46,785 nucleotides of DNA from Dehalococcoidia bacterium (GCA_022828105.1 JAJEJC010000004.1:1-46785); one strand, 5' to 3'; shown: positions 24,953 through 33,831, counted from the stretch's first letter. Notes: generated by a model not told the origin, from the letters alone. A program made the numbers and translations.

Positions 24953-26143
24953 ATGACCCAGATCTCGACCGTTTCGACTCCGGCCGTCTCAGCGACAACC
25001 TGGGCTGAGATCGACCTCTCGGCGGTTCGACATAACGTCTCAGTGCTGGCTCGGACGGTTCGGCCGGCTTCAGTTGCGGCGGTGGTCAAGGCTGACGCCT
25101 ATGGCCACGGAGCGGTGACGGTGTCGCGGGCTGCGCTGGAGGCTGGCGCAACGTTGCTCTGCGTGTTCACCGTCGCCGAGGCGGCGACGCTGAGGGAGGC
25201 CGGGATCGACGCGCCGATTCTGGTCCTGGGACCGCTGCTGCCGGACGACATGGGACGGGCTGCCGCGCTGAACATCGAGGTCGTCGTCGACTCGGCGGAA
25301 CGCGCCGAACGGTTGAGCAGCGCCGCAAGGGAGCGCGGCTCGCGGATGCGGGTTCACATAAACGTGGACAGCGGTATGCAGCGCTACGGACGACCGCACC
25401 ACGAGGTCCCAGCGCTGGCCGAGGTCATCCGTTCGAGCGAAGCGCTCGAACTGGAGGGGGTGTTCACGCACCTCCCCGATGCCGCCAATCCCAATCCTGA
25501 AGCGACGCTGCTCGCCCTGCGGCAGTTCGCTCGGGTCGCCGAGCAGATGGATGCGCGTCAGCGCCACGCGGCGGCCTCCGCGGCAGCGCTCCGCTTCTCC
25601 GAGAGTCGACTGAACTTCGTTCGCGCGGGCATCGCGTTGTACGGCGTCGACCCGGCTCCGGAGGCGGGAGACGCTGGCGCAGCGTCGCTGCGTCCGGTGT
25701 TGTCCTGGCGCGCGACCCTGCTGTCGGTGCGGGACGTGGCACAGGGCGAGACAGTCTCGTACGGCGGACTCTGGACGGCGCCGCATGACTCGCGGATCGG
25801 CGTACTCGGCGTCGGCTATGCCGACGGACTGCGGCGCGCGCTCTCTCCCGGCGGCAGCGTTCTGGTTCGCGGCCGGCGCGCGCCCATTCGCGGCGCGATC
25901 TGCATGGACAGCACGATGGTCGACCTGACCGAGATTCCCGACGCAGCAGTCGGGGATGTCGTCACGCTGATCGGAGACGACGGCGGCGAGACGATCCTGG
26001 CCTGGGAGTTGGCTCGGCGGCTGAACACGATTCCCTACGAAGTCTTCACGAGCATCGCCGCCCGCGTTCGGCGCGTCCCTATTGACGGCGACGACGGAGC
26101 GTCTGTCGGGGAGTCCCTTGTCGACAACCCCAACGCTTCGTAG
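24953..26143 (+). CDS. alr: Alanine racemase
   Basis: Alr interconverts L- and D-alanine for peptidoglycan, using PLP. The 396-residue product has the PLP lysine in VVKADAYGHG (K46), the second catalytic base in GVGYADGLRRAL (Y289) and the conserved GAICMDSTMVD block. It is divergently arranged with the peptidoglycan lytic transglycosylase; together they form a small cell-wall locus. The ATG is about 80 bases from the divergent gene start, leaving room for back-to-back promoters. The N-terminal 17 residues before WAEIDL are longer than usual and could be partly untranslated. Confidence 0.96.
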   Translation: MTQISTVSTPAVSATTWAEIDLSAVRHNVSVLARTVRPASVAAVVKADAYGHGAVTVSRAALEAGATLLCVFTVAEAATLREAGIDAPILVLGPLLPDDMGRAAALNIEVVVDSAERAERLSSAARERGSRMRVHINVDSGMQRYGRPHHEVPALAEVIRSSEALELEGVFTHLPDAANPNPEATLLALRQFARVAEQMDARQRHAAASAAALRFSESRLNFVRAGIALYGVDPAPEAGDAGAASLRPVLSWRATLLSVRDVAQGETVSYGGLWTAPHDSRIGVLGVGYADGLRRALSPGGSVLVRGRRAPIRGAICMDSTMVDLTEIPDAAVGDVVTLIGDDGGETILAWELARRLNTIPYEVFTSIAARVRRVPIDGDDGASVGESLVDNPNAS

Positions 26144-26159
26144 GATCAAGAGCGGAGAT

Positions 26160-26765
26160 ATGCCGATGACATTCCGCTCCCTTGCTTCGCGCCGCGTGAT
26201 GATTGCTCTGATCGGTGTTGCCGCCTTCGCTGCGGCGGCGTTGTTGTCCAGTCCTGGCGGTGCGAGCGATTACCTGATCCACGAAGAGCCGGCCAGCGGC
26301 GCGACAGTCGCCGAGGCGCCGCACCAGTTGCTGCTCACCTTTGACAGGCCCCTGGCCCAGATCGCCGGCCAGCATCGCGTCGAAGTCATGGACGCCGATG
26401 GCTACCGCGTCGACGACGGCGAGGCCAAGATCTCCGGCTACAGCCTGCACACCTTGATCGTTCCGATCTCGGCCAAGGGCGACGGCCAGCTCGAGGTTAC
26501 CTATGACGTCTTGTTGGTCGATGCCGACCAATACATCGATGCGAGCTCGTCCTACCGCTTCTCGGTCGACCACAACCTCGCACCCGGCGACGGCGAGTCG
26601 GTCGAGGCGGCGGCGGAGAAGTCCAGCCAGGCGCTGGTGCTGTGGACAATCGCGATCCTGCTCGGCATCGCCGTGGCCGGCGCGCTCGTTTACTTCCTGC
26701 GAATGGCAACAGGCAACTCGCGCAGTTCGCTCGAGCCGACCAACCGCTCGGTCTTCCGCGACTGA
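26160..26765 (+). CDS. CopC-domain protein, secreted and membrane-anchored
   Basis: A 201-residue protein with an N-terminal signal (hydrophobic 13-30), a CopC-type immunoglobulin-like domain (about 38-145) and one C-terminal hydrophobic segment (about 158-178). The start of the domain, LIHEEPASGATVAEAP, matches the CopC pattern HxxPxxGA. The TFDRPL stretch corresponds to the family VxLxFxxP block. CopC binds copper in the envelope; whether this one keeps both copper sites cannot be judged, as few Met and His residues are present. A GGAG-like sequence precedes the ATG. It starts 16 bases after alr and may be co-transcribed, though no functional link is evident. Confidence 0.85.
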   Translation: MPMTFRSLASRRVMIALIGVAAFAAAALLSSPGGASDYLIHEEPASGATVAEAPHQLLLTFDRPLAQIAGQHRVEVMDADGYRVDDGEAKISGYSLHTLIVPISAKGDGQLEVTYDVLLVDADQYIDASSSYRFSVDHNLAPGDGESVEAAAEKSSQALVLWTIAILLGIAVAGALVYFLRMATGNSRSSLEPTNRSVFRD

Positions 26766-26778
26766 CCGAACCGATCCG

Positions 26779-27480
26779 CTACTCCTCGCCGCTTCCTTCG
26801 TCCCCGCCCAGGCGCATTGTCGGAATAAGCGGCTGAGCGTCTTCGTTCCGCTTCGACTTTCGCTCCGGTAGCTCAACGATCCGCTGTTTGACCGCCGCAA
26901 CGTCGTCAGCGGTCACGTGTCGATCGAGCACAAACACGGCGACGCCGGAATCCCGCAGCGCTTCGATGTCACCAGCCGAAACATCGGTGGGACACTTCAC
27001 TCCCAGGGGAACGGAGGTCAACAGGGCCAACCGACGCAGTTCCAGGATCGCGCTAAGCCCGACTGGAAACTCGACCTCCACCGCGAGCTCGGCCGGCCGC
27101 AGGCTGCCCAACGCCCGCGCGTCCGCCTCGTCAATCCGCAGGTCGCCCAGGCGGACGACGTAGTCCACCTCTTCGTCGAGCAGGGCGTCAGCGCGCGCGC
27201 CATCCAACTCAAACGAAACGAAGGCAGCCCCGCCGTCCTTGGCGGCGGCGACGCTGTCGGCGGTTAGCGCATCGAGCCGCGTGCCCCAGACCGCCAGATC
27301 GGACGATGCTGCTGCAGAGCGGTCATCGTCGTCGAGCGCCAGGCAGAAATCCGCGCCCTCAACGATGCCGATCGTCCCGACCAGCATCGTCGGCTGGCGC
27401 TCGTCGGAGGCGGCGCCGAATCCCAGCCGCCGCTGACCGCCCTTGCGCCGATCCCGTATCGCGTCTGCAAACTTGCCCAT
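26779..27480 (-). CDS. Conserved-looking protein of unknown function, beta/alpha pattern
   Basis: The 233-residue product was not recognised. It shows alternating hydrophobic strands and helices: LVGTIGIVEGADFCLAL, DLAVWGTRLDALTADSVAAA, AAFVSFELDG, YVVRLGDLRI, LAVEVEFPVGLSAILELRRL, VPLGVKCPTDVSAGDIEAL, GVAVFVLDR. This periodicity and the terminal GVKC / DIEALRDSGV segment recall a (beta/alpha)8 barrel, but no known active site was seen. The N-terminus is basic and the C-terminal 25 residues are charged and likely disordered. Codon usage fits the neighbours. It is convergent with the CopC gene and divergent from the DoxX gene. Confidence 0.75.
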   Translation of the reverse strand: MGKFADAIRDRRKGGQRRLGFGAASDERQPTMLVGTIGIVEGADFCLALDDDDRSAAASSDLAVWGTRLDALTADSVAAAKDGGAAFVSFELDGARADALLDEEVDYVVRLGDLRIDEADARALGSLRPAELAVEVEFPVGLSAILELRRLALLTSVPLGVKCPTDVSAGDIEALRDSGVAVFVLDRHVTADDVAAVKQRIVELPERKSKRNEDAQPLIPTMRLGGDEGSGEE

Positions 27481-27516
27481 CGCTGCACTCCTCCATCCTG
27501 CCGCTGAGCACGGATA

Positions 27517-27544
27517 TTGACTCTAGTAGAATCCAGCCTAAATC
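27517..27544 (+). promoter_or_regulatory. Possible promoter of the DoxX gene
   Basis: TTGACT (27517-27522) and TAAATC (27539-27544) are separated by 16 bases in the otherwise AT-richer gap before the DoxX gene. They lie about 35 bases before the ATG. The match to sigma-70 consensus is fair for -35 and weak for -10, so this is tentative. Confidence 0.35.
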
Positions 27545-27578
27545 AGAGTCGTGATCTCGCTCAGTACCGGAGTGACGC

Positions 27579-28016
27579 ATGGACGTCGGTGACTGGCTGA
27601 CCGCTCCATTTGGCAGCGAACTGATCGAATGGGCACCGATTCCGTTGCGGATCGTGCTCGGGATCATCTTCATAGACGCAGGACTGGGCAAGTTTCGGCG
27701 GGGGATCGGCGGGTTTTCCGGTTGGCTGGAGTCGCTGGGCGTACCGTTCCCGCGTCTCGCCGGGCCTGGGGTGGCGGCGATCGAATTGGTCGGCGGGATC
27801 CTGCTGCTGGCCGGACTGTTGGTGCCGTGGATCGCGATCCCGCTGGCGATCAACATGATTGTCGCGACCTATGTGAACAAGTTCAAAGAGGGCCTGCCAT
27901 TCCAGGGATCCTCGGACAAGCAGGGTTACGAGCTGGATGTACTGATGGTCTTCGCGTGTATAAGCTTGATTCTGTTGGGCGCCGGCCCTGCTTCCGTTGA
28001 TTCCATTCTCTCCTAG
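27579..28016 (+). CDS. DoxX-family membrane protein
   Basis: The 145-residue protein has four hydrophobic segments (about 22-40, 62-78, 80-97, 122-140). It carries the DoxX-type start LRIVLGIIFIDAGLGKFRRGIG and the pattern FSGWLESLGVPFP followed by AGPGVAAIELVGGILLLAGL. DoxX proteins are small quinol-oxidase-associated or redox-stress membrane proteins; the function of most is unknown. It lies upstream of the MMPL gene on the same strand with a 74-base gap, so it may share its transcript. Confidence 0.9.
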   Translation: MDVGDWLTAPFGSELIEWAPIPLRIVLGIIFIDAGLGKFRRGIGGFSGWLESLGVPFPRLAGPGVAAIELVGGILLLAGLLVPWIAIPLAINMIVATYVNKFKEGLPFQGSSDKQGYELDVLMVFACISLILLGAGPASVDSILS

Positions 28017-28090
28017 GCGCCGACTCACCTCCGAGGTGGCTTCCCAGATGCGCCCGCCGTTGGCGGGCACCGAGGCCGGGGGTCTGCTGG

Positions 28091-30310
28091 ATGGAACGCT
28101 GGTCGGCATTCGTTGCGGAGCACCCGTGGCGCGTCGTCCTCATGTGGGTCGTGTTGGTCGTGGTTGCCGCCGGGTTGCTGAGCCGGTTCGGCGGTGAGCT
28201 GACCGACGCCTTTACCGTCCCGGGCACCGAGTCACAGGCGGCGTTTGATCTCTTGGCGGAGCGCTTTCCGGCACGAGCCGGTTCCGAGTTGGTGGCCGTA
28301 TTCCACACCAAAGAGGGGACCGTCCAGGGACCCGAGGCGCAATCGGCGATCGACGCGTTTGCTCGCCAGGCGTCAACGGTTGCAGAAGTTGCGGTCGTCA
28401 CCCGGCCTGAGGAGCGTCCCGGGAGCGTCTCGAGCGATGGTCGTACGGCGCTGGTTCGCGTTGCTTTCGATCGCTGGGCTAATGATCTCTCGCACGACAG
28501 CATCGCCGCGGTAATCAAGCCCGGCGAAGCGCTGCGGTCGGACACGCTGCAAATCGACTTCGCCGGCGAGCCAGTGCGGGAGTACGAAACGGAAGCGCCG
28601 GGCGCTGCCGAACTGGTCGGCCTCGCCGCTGCCGTGATCATCCTGATCATCGGCTTCGGCTCGGTGTTTGCCGCAGGCATGCCGGTCGTGTCAGCGCTGG
28701 TCGGTCTCGCCGTGGGGGCGATCGGGATTGCACTCGCGGCGGCGGTGCTCGACATCTCGACGGTGGCGCCGACGTTTGGCGCAATGCTCGGAATCGGGGT
28801 CGGCATCGACTATGCGCTGTTTGTCATCGCCCGCTTTCGCGAACAACTCAGCACCGGCATTGATGCGCGTGAGGCAGCTCGCGCCGCGGTCACCACGGCT
28901 GGGCGCACGGTCGCGTTTGCCGGCTCGATCGTGGTGGTCGCGCTGGTTGGGTTGTTCGCAATCGGCATTCCGCTGATTGCCAATCTCGGGCTGGCAGCGG
29001 CACTGGTGGTGCTGTTGGAGATGTTGGTTGCCATTTCGCTGCTCCCGGCGATGTTGGTGCTGATCGGGACACGCATTGACAGATTCTCGATTCCCGGCTT
29101 GCGCTATACGGCCGGAGGCGAGCATGGGCGCTGGTATCGATTCTCACGCCGGATCGAGCGTCGCTCATGGCTGTACCTGACCCTGGGCACGGTGATCCTG
29201 CTGGCGCTCGCCTTCCCTGTGCTGGACATGGAGATGGGCGTCTCCGACGATGGCAATCGCCCGACCACGTACACCTCTCGCCGCGCCTACGACCTGATTT
29301 CGAGCGCATTTGGACCGGGCGTCAACGGTGCCCTGTTTGCCGTCGTCGACAATGCGGGACAACGACTGTCCCAGGCGGATCTGGACGCGGTGCGGCGGTC
29401 GCTGGCCGCGACCGAGGGGGTCTCAGCGGTCTTGCCGCCCAATGCCACACAGAGCGGCGAGACGGCGCTGATCTACCTCTACCCGAGCACGGCGCCGCAA
29501 GAAGCGGAGTCTCGCGAGTTGGTCAACAGGCTGAGAGAGACCGCCGTACCTAACGCGCTTGCCGAAGTCGCTCCACGCACCACGATCTACATCGCCGGGA
29601 CGACCGCGGCGTTTGAAGACGTCACGGCCAAACTGACCTCACGGCTGCCCTACTTCTTCGCGATCGTGATTGGGGTCTCGATTCTGCTGCTGATGATGGC
29701 GTTCCGCTCGATCCTGGTGCCGCTCAAGGCGGCCGCGCTCAACATGCTCGCGATCGGTGCGGCGCTGGGCTTCATTGTCGCGATCTTCCAGTGGGGCTGG
29801 GGTATCGAGCTGATCGGCCTCGATCGCACTGGACCGATCGAGTCGTTCATACCCATGTTCATGTTCGCGATCCTGTTCGGCCTCTCAATGGACTATGAGG
29901 TGTTCCTGCTCTCCCGCATTCGCGAGCACTGGCTCGAGACGGGCGATTCGGGAGAGTCGGTCGCGTTCGGGATCGGCGCGTCAGCGCGGGTGATCACGGC
30001 TGCGGCCGCGATCCTGATCGCGGTGTTCGGCAGCTTCGCATTCTTTGGCGATGAGCGGGCCGTGAAGGAGTTCGGAATGGGCATGGCGTTCGCGATCTTC
30101 ATCGACGCCACGCTGGTGCGGCTGGTACTCGTCCCGGCGTTCATGCAGATCGCGGGGCCGGCGAACTGGTACCTGCCGCGCTGGCTGGACAACTTGCTGC
30201 CCGGCCTGACAATCGATCCACCGATTCCGGTGCGAACCAGAGTCCGTCGCCTGCTGGGCGTGGCGCTGCATATGGTCCTGGCTCGACCACAGAAGTCGGC
30301 GATGTACTAG
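28091..30310 (+). CDS. MMPL / RND-superfamily transporter
   Basis: A 739-residue protein with two repeats of one transmembrane helix, an extracytoplasmic domain and five more helices. The RND-type proton-relay motifs are GIDYALFVIARF in the first half and SMDYEVFLLSRIREH in the second, both with the conserved Asp-Tyr. The MMPL family exports lipids, or drugs and hopanoid-like molecules, driven by proton motive force. The substrate here is not predictable. The length is typical of MMPL proteins of high-GC bacteria. The gene ends 14 bases before the convergent pseudo-HtrA gene. Confidence 0.93.
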   Translation: MERWSAFVAEHPWRVVLMWVVLVVVAAGLLSRFGGELTDAFTVPGTESQAAFDLLAERFPARAGSELVAVFHTKEGTVQGPEAQSAIDAFARQASTVAEVAVVTRPEERPGSVSSDGRTALVRVAFDRWANDLSHDSIAAVIKPGEALRSDTLQIDFAGEPVREYETEAPGAAELVGLAAAVIILIIGFGSVFAAGMPVVSALVGLAVGAIGIALAAAVLDISTVAPTFGAMLGIGVGIDYALFVIARFREQLSTGIDAREAARAAVTTAGRTVAFAGSIVVVALVGLFAIGIPLIANLGLAAALVVLLEMLVAISLLPAMLVLIGTRIDRFSIPGLRYTAGGEHGRWYRFSRRIERRSWLYLTLGTVILLALAFPVLDMEMGVSDDGNRPTTYTSRRAYDLISSAFGPGVNGALFAVVDNAGQRLSQADLDAVRRSLAATEGVSAVLPPNATQSGETALIYLYPSTAPQEAESRELVNRLRETAVPNALAEVAPRTTIYIAGTTAAFEDVTAKLTSRLPYFFAIVIGVSILLLMMAFRSILVPLKAAALNMLAIGAALGFIVAIFQWGWGIELIGLDRTGPIESFIPMFMFAILFGLSMDYEVFLLSRIREHWLETGDSGESVAFGIGASARVITAAAAILIAVFGSFAFFGDERAVKEFGMGMAFAIFIDATLVRLVLVPAFMQIAGPANWYLPRWLDNLLPGLTIDPPIPVRTRVRRLLGVALHMVLARPQKSAMY

Positions 30311-30324
30311 GCGTCCTGCGACCG

Positions 30325-32286
30325 CTACTCGTGGCGCTCGACCTCGATCTGCCATTCGCTGATGCCCGGCTCGTCCGCGCTGAGCTCGACGGTCCAGGGG
30401 CCGCCTCCCGTCTCATTGCCGACGAAGATTGCCTGAGCCAGACACTGATCGCCCGAGGGACAGGACACGAGCACGCGGCCCTCGACGACGACGACGCCCT
30501 GCGCGTTGGTCACGGTCAGGCGTCCCAGCGCGCTGTCCGCGCCGATCACCGAGACGATGATTTCGAACGCGCCGTCGGCGTCGTCGACCAGCAGTCCGTT
30601 GCCGACCGACTGGGAGCCGAGACCGAGCAGAGTCGCCTGGAGTCCATCAGCGCCACCGATCCCGCGCAATGAAATCGTGGGCGGCGGGGACGGGGACGGC
30701 AGCGTCGCTGCCATCATCATGCTGTCGTCATCGTCCTCCATCGCCGCTTCCGCGGCGGAATCGACTGACGGACCGGCAACCTGCGTCACGGTCAGCAGGT
30801 ACGAACCACTCTGCGAGTTCAGGCGATCGCTGACAGTGACCTGGACGACGCCGTCCAGAGTCGGTTCGATCGTGAGGGCCGAATCGAGTTGGAACAGACC
30901 GCCGCCGCTGTCGTCGTCGGCGGCGTCGATGCCCGCGCCCTCGACCATCAGGTAGGTGTCCAGAAGGAAGCTCTGCAGGAGCACCTCATAGACCGCGCCA
31001 GCGCGCACGGGCAGGGTGAAGGTGTCGACATCGCCAGGCAGGTCGATGCTGCCAAGGAACGGCTGATCCGGGGTCAGGACGGCCATGTCTTCGGCCTCGG
31101 CGAGCACCATCAAGGGGACATTGGCACTGATCTCGTAGGACGCCGGCTCGGGCATGGCCTCGCCGGCCTCGTCGGCCTCCATGCCATCTGTTGCCGGGAC
31201 GGGGGCGATGACAATCTCATTCGGACCGACCGTGCCGCGTTGGAGCGCGACGATCGTGGTTCCGCTGACTAGGTTCGATTCCTGCTGGAGCTCGCCGATG
31301 CCGTCGAACAATGTGAGCGTTGAAGCAGTCTCGGTGCGCACCGTGATCAGGACCTGGTCCACGTCCGCCTGATCGCCGACGAAGAGGCTGACCAAGGACT
31401 GACCTTCGGCCAGTGTCAATGTGTGCTCAGTCGCGGATGCGACCGCGGCCGACGCCATGCGGTCGGACAGCGGGTCGGCCGCGAGGCTGCGCACCAGATC
31501 GCCAGTGGAAATGTAGAGACCTCCGCCTGCCACCGACGCCGGAGCCATTCCGATGACCGTGCCGGCTGCGTCCACCAGCACCGTGCCGGTGGATCCGCCG
31601 GGCAATGCAATGTCAGTCCTCAAGATCGTCCGTTCGCCGGGTTCCCACTCGACAAATCCGCTGATCACACCCGAGAACACGGCCGGAGGCGCGTCGGGGT
31701 TGTCGAATGCGCCGTATCCAACCGCATAGACCGACGAGCCCGGGCGCACGCTCTCGCCGTCGCCGAGCCGTGCGCCGGGCAACAGTCGGATCAGGGAAGC
31801 TTCCACGGGTCCCAGATACGCCAGTCCGGTGAGCGCATCTCGGCCGACCACCGGCAGCGACTCGAGGGTGTCGCCGTTGGATAGCTGCACGTCCGCCGAG
31901 GCCGCGCCGCCGAGCAGGGCGCCGTCTATCAGTACGAACCCCTGGGTGATCACCAAACCGGTCGCGACCGCGTCACCGGTGCTAACGCGGGCGACGCTGG
32001 GGAAGACGATGCTGTAGGCGAGTTCGCCCTGGCCGCCGCCTCGGGCAACGGGCGGGGGAGGCGGACCGGAAGGCTGTTGCGGGGGCTGTGCGGCCGGGCG
32101 CGAGGCCGGGGTCGCTGCCGCGGCCTGTTGCTGCGGGGTCTCCTGTTGCTGGGCCTGTTGCTGCTCGTCTTCGTCATCGGTGCCGACCAGATCGCACGCG
32201 CTGAGCGCCAACGCCGAGGCAATCAACAGCGCGAACAACCAGAGCCCGCGGCGGCGCAGTGGTTGGCTCAGCGTGCGTACGTTCAT
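30325..32286 (-). CDS. Lipoprotein with degenerate HtrA/trypsin-like domain and PPC-like beta domains
   Basis: A 653-residue lipoprotein. A signal sequence ends in LALSAC (C31), followed by a Gln/Ala/Pro-rich linker to about 85. The next part (about 90-265) aligns by eye with HtrA proteases: VARVSTGDAVATGLVITQGF, VVGRDALTGLAYL and IALPGGSTGTVLVDAAGTVIGM. The active-site histidine and aspartate positions are Ala/Gly (A123, G154) while a serine remains (S232), so it is probably not a protease. The rest contains pre-peptidase C-terminal-like beta domains (FLGSIDLPGDVDTFTLPV and GSYLLTV are typical). The start MNVRTLSQPL gives the best signal peptide. The gene is divergent from the GYD gene. Confidence 0.85.
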   Translation of the reverse strand: MNVRTLSQPLRRRGLWLFALLIASALALSACDLVGTDDEDEQQQAQQQETPQQQAAAATPASRPAAQPPQQPSGPPPPPVARGGGQGELAYSIVFPSVARVSTGDAVATGLVITQGFVLIDGALLGGAASADVQLSNGDTLESLPVVGRDALTGLAYLGPVEASLIRLLPGARLGDGESVRPGSSVYAVGYGAFDNPDAPPAVFSGVISGFVEWEPGERTILRTDIALPGGSTGTVLVDAAGTVIGMAPASVAGGGLYISTGDLVRSLAADPLSDRMASAAVASATEHTLTLAEGQSLVSLFVGDQADVDQVLITVRTETASTLTLFDGIGELQQESNLVSGTTIVALQRGTVGPNEIVIAPVPATDGMEADEAGEAMPEPASYEISANVPLMVLAEAEDMAVLTPDQPFLGSIDLPGDVDTFTLPVRAGAVYEVLLQSFLLDTYLMVEGAGIDAADDDSGGGLFQLDSALTIEPTLDGVVQVTVSDRLNSQSGSYLLTVTQVAGPSVDSAAEAAMEDDDDSMMMAATLPSPSPPPTISLRGIGGADGLQATLLGLGSQSVGNGLLVDDADGAFEIIVSVIGADSALGRLTVTNAQGVVVVEGRVLVSCPSGDQCLAQAIFVGNETGGGPWTVELSADEPGISEWQIEVERHE

Positions 32287-32482
32287 CTCGGCTCCCGTCG
32301 CTGTCACGACACGGCTGAGCAGCGGCCATGGCGTCGCGTCAGCCCTTGGTTGGCGTCTGGGGATGGTGTTCGGAGTGTATCCCACACCAGGCATTCACGA
32401 ATGCGGGTCGAAGGCGCGATACTGGCGGCGCGAGGGTGGAGTCGGCTCGGCAACTGAAGCCAGGAAGGACAGGCAGGGCGAC

Positions 32483-32815
32483 ATGCAGTACATCCTGTTG
32501 GTGCGGCTGACGCCGGAGGGCATCGACGCCACGCTCCAGAATCCCCAGATGCCGCTGGAGGCTGAACGCAGCGTGTCGGTGCCCGGGGTAAGCGCGCTAG
32601 GCATCTATGCCGTGCTGGGGCCGTACGACTTCACGGCCATCATCGACGCGCCGGACAACGACTCGGCGGCGCGTTGGTCGATCGCGTTCTCATCCAAGAT
32701 TCGCGGGGAGATCACGACGATGCCGGCGGTACCGATCTCGCACTTGCAAGATCGCGGCGGCGGGGCGGACGTTGAGCAGACATCGGAGCCGTTGCCAGGG
32801 CAAGCGGGGGGATAG
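32483..32815 (+). CDS. GYD-domain protein
   Basis: The 110-residue protein has the core of the GYD domain: QYILLVRLTPEGIDATL, a variable loop, then GIYAVLGPYDFTAIIDAPDNDSAA and a final strand region. The family (named for Gly-Tyr-Asp; here GPYDF) has a ferredoxin-like fold, is common in high-GC bacteria and has no established function. The start ATG follows an AGGCAGG stretch at a suitable distance. The 196 bases between this gene and the divergent pseudo-HtrA gene contain no other gene. Confidence 0.85.
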   Translation: MQYILLVRLTPEGIDATLQNPQMPLEAERSVSVPGVSALGIYAVLGPYDFTAIIDAPDNDSAARWSIAFSSKIRGEITTMPAVPISHLQDRGGGADVEQTSEPLPGQAGG

Positions 32816-32844
32816 GCGCGGTTCAGGCGACCTAGCCGAGCGGG

Positions 32845-32863
32845 TCCCTGCACGAGGCAGGGA
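32845..32863. other. Stem-loop between GYD gene and tRNA-Thr
   Basis: TCCCTGC and GCAGGGA form a 7-bp stem with a 5-base loop. No T-run follows on either strand, so it is only a candidate transcription end signal for the two converging transcripts (GYD gene and tRNA-Thr). Confidence 0.4.
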
Positions 32864-32902
32864 TTGGAGGCCAAGCTGGGGTCTGGATGTGTGGTGGCGC
32901 GC

Positions 32903-32977
32903 TGGAGCCGGCGGGGGGATTCGAACCCTCGGCCTACGGTTTACGAAACCGTTGCTCTACCACTGAGCTACGCCGGC
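32903..32977 (-). tRNA. tRNA-Thr (anticodon CGT)
   Basis: The minus strand forms a cloverleaf with acceptor GCCGGCG/CGCCGGC and D-arm TAGCTCAGTGGTAGAGC. The anticodon stem ACGGT/ACCGT closes loop TTCGTAA, giving anticodon CGT, and CCA is encoded. The T-stem reads GAGGG against CCCCC, so the pair at 50-64 is an A-C mismatch. Otherwise it looks functional. It is the third threonine isoacceptor in the window. Confidence 0.93.
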
Positions 32978-33091
32978 AGCATCCCGACTGAGATCGTATC
33001 GCAACATTGAGCCGTCCCTGCGTGCCTGCGGCGTTGCACACTGCACAGGCTGGCGCAGAGGCGGCGAGGTTGGATGTTCTATGGTGCGCGC

Positions 33092-33754
33092 ATGTTCCGT
33101 TTGACCGTCTCGACGCTTGACGATGACTTCGTCCCGCCGATTCAGCCGGCGTTGGAGCGCGCCGGTCTCCAGGTGGTTCGATTCGCACCGGCCGAGGGTG
33201 TCGAACCCGATCCCGCAGCCGCTCCCGACGTCCTGTTGCTGGACTGGCGGGCAACGCTGCCAATCGCCAGGCCTGCGGAAGTCCTGGCCTGGCCCGATGC
33301 GATGCGCCTCGCCGCGCTGAGACCGTCGGACACCGGTCTCCTGGGACCGACGCACGAACTGGATGACTTTGTACTGGCTCCCGTCCACGACGAGGAGCTG
33401 GTGGCGCGGGTGCAACTGGTGCTCTGGCGTCACGGACGGGCGCTCACGCGCAATACGCTCGAGGCAGGCGAGTTGGTCGTCGATACCTCGAACTACCAGG
33501 TCTTCGAGGGAGGGCGGTCGGTCTCGCTGACCTTCAAGGAGTTCGAACTGCTGCGCTTCCTGATGACGCACAACCAGCAGGTGTTTACCCGCGAAACGCT
33601 GCTCAATCGGGTCTGGGGATACAACTACTACGGCGGCTCGCGCACGGTCGATGTACACATCCGCCGGCTTCGCTCGAAGCTTGAGGCGGGCGGGCAGCGT
33701 TACGTCGAGACGGTCCGCAATGTGGGCTACCGATTCGCACTGCCGCTGCGCTGA
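33092..33754 (+). CDS. GlnR-like OmpR-family regulator with atypical receiver
   Basis: A 220-residue regulator with a receiver-like N-terminus and a winged-helix DNA-binding domain (about 120-220; LTFKEFELLRFLMTHNQQVFTRETLLNRVWG, then SRTVDVHIRRLRSKLE). An Asp is kept in DVLLLDWR (D51), but the conserved lysine of the usual KP motif is Ala (LAPVHDEEL). The receiver therefore resembles GlnR, which acts without normal phosphorylation (established for actinobacterial GlnR). It stands about 220 bases upstream of glnA on the same strand, with a GTAAC direct repeat between them. A nitrogen-control role is inferred from that context. ATG at 33092 is preferred over the earlier ATG at 33074 for alignment to the family. 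Confidence 0.85.
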   Translation: MFRLTVSTLDDDFVPPIQPALERAGLQVVRFAPAEGVEPDPAAAPDVLLLDWRATLPIARPAEVLAWPDAMRLAALRPSDTGLLGPTHELDDFVLAPVHDEELVARVQLVLWRHGRALTRNTLEAGELVVDTSNYQVFEGGRSVSLTFKEFELLRFLMTHNQQVFTRETLLNRVWGYNYYGGSRTVDVHIRRLRSKLEAGGQRYVETVRNVGYRFALPLR

Positions 33755-33815
33755 TCCTGTTCGGTTTCGATAAGTCGGCTACAGAACTTGAGCGGAAGGC
33801 GCGAGCCGGCAGTGC

Positions 33816-33831
33816 GTAACTCAGGTGTAAC
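33816..33831 (+). promoter_or_regulatory. Putative GlnR-type box upstream of glnA
   Basis: GTAAC-TCAGGT-GTAAC is a direct repeat with an 11-base period, about 145 bases upstream of the glnA start. Half-sites of this form and spacing (GTnAC-n6-GnnAC) are bound by actinobacterial GlnR. A third, imperfect half-site (GAAC) begins at 33838, seven bases after the second. The regulator encoded just upstream is the obvious candidate to bind here. This is sequence-based inference only. Confidence 0.5.

Noticed and set aside
32287-32482. Small gene in the gap between the pseudo-HtrA and GYD genes
   Set aside because: Open frames there are only extensions of the two neighbouring genes upstream of their real starts, without ribosome binding sites.
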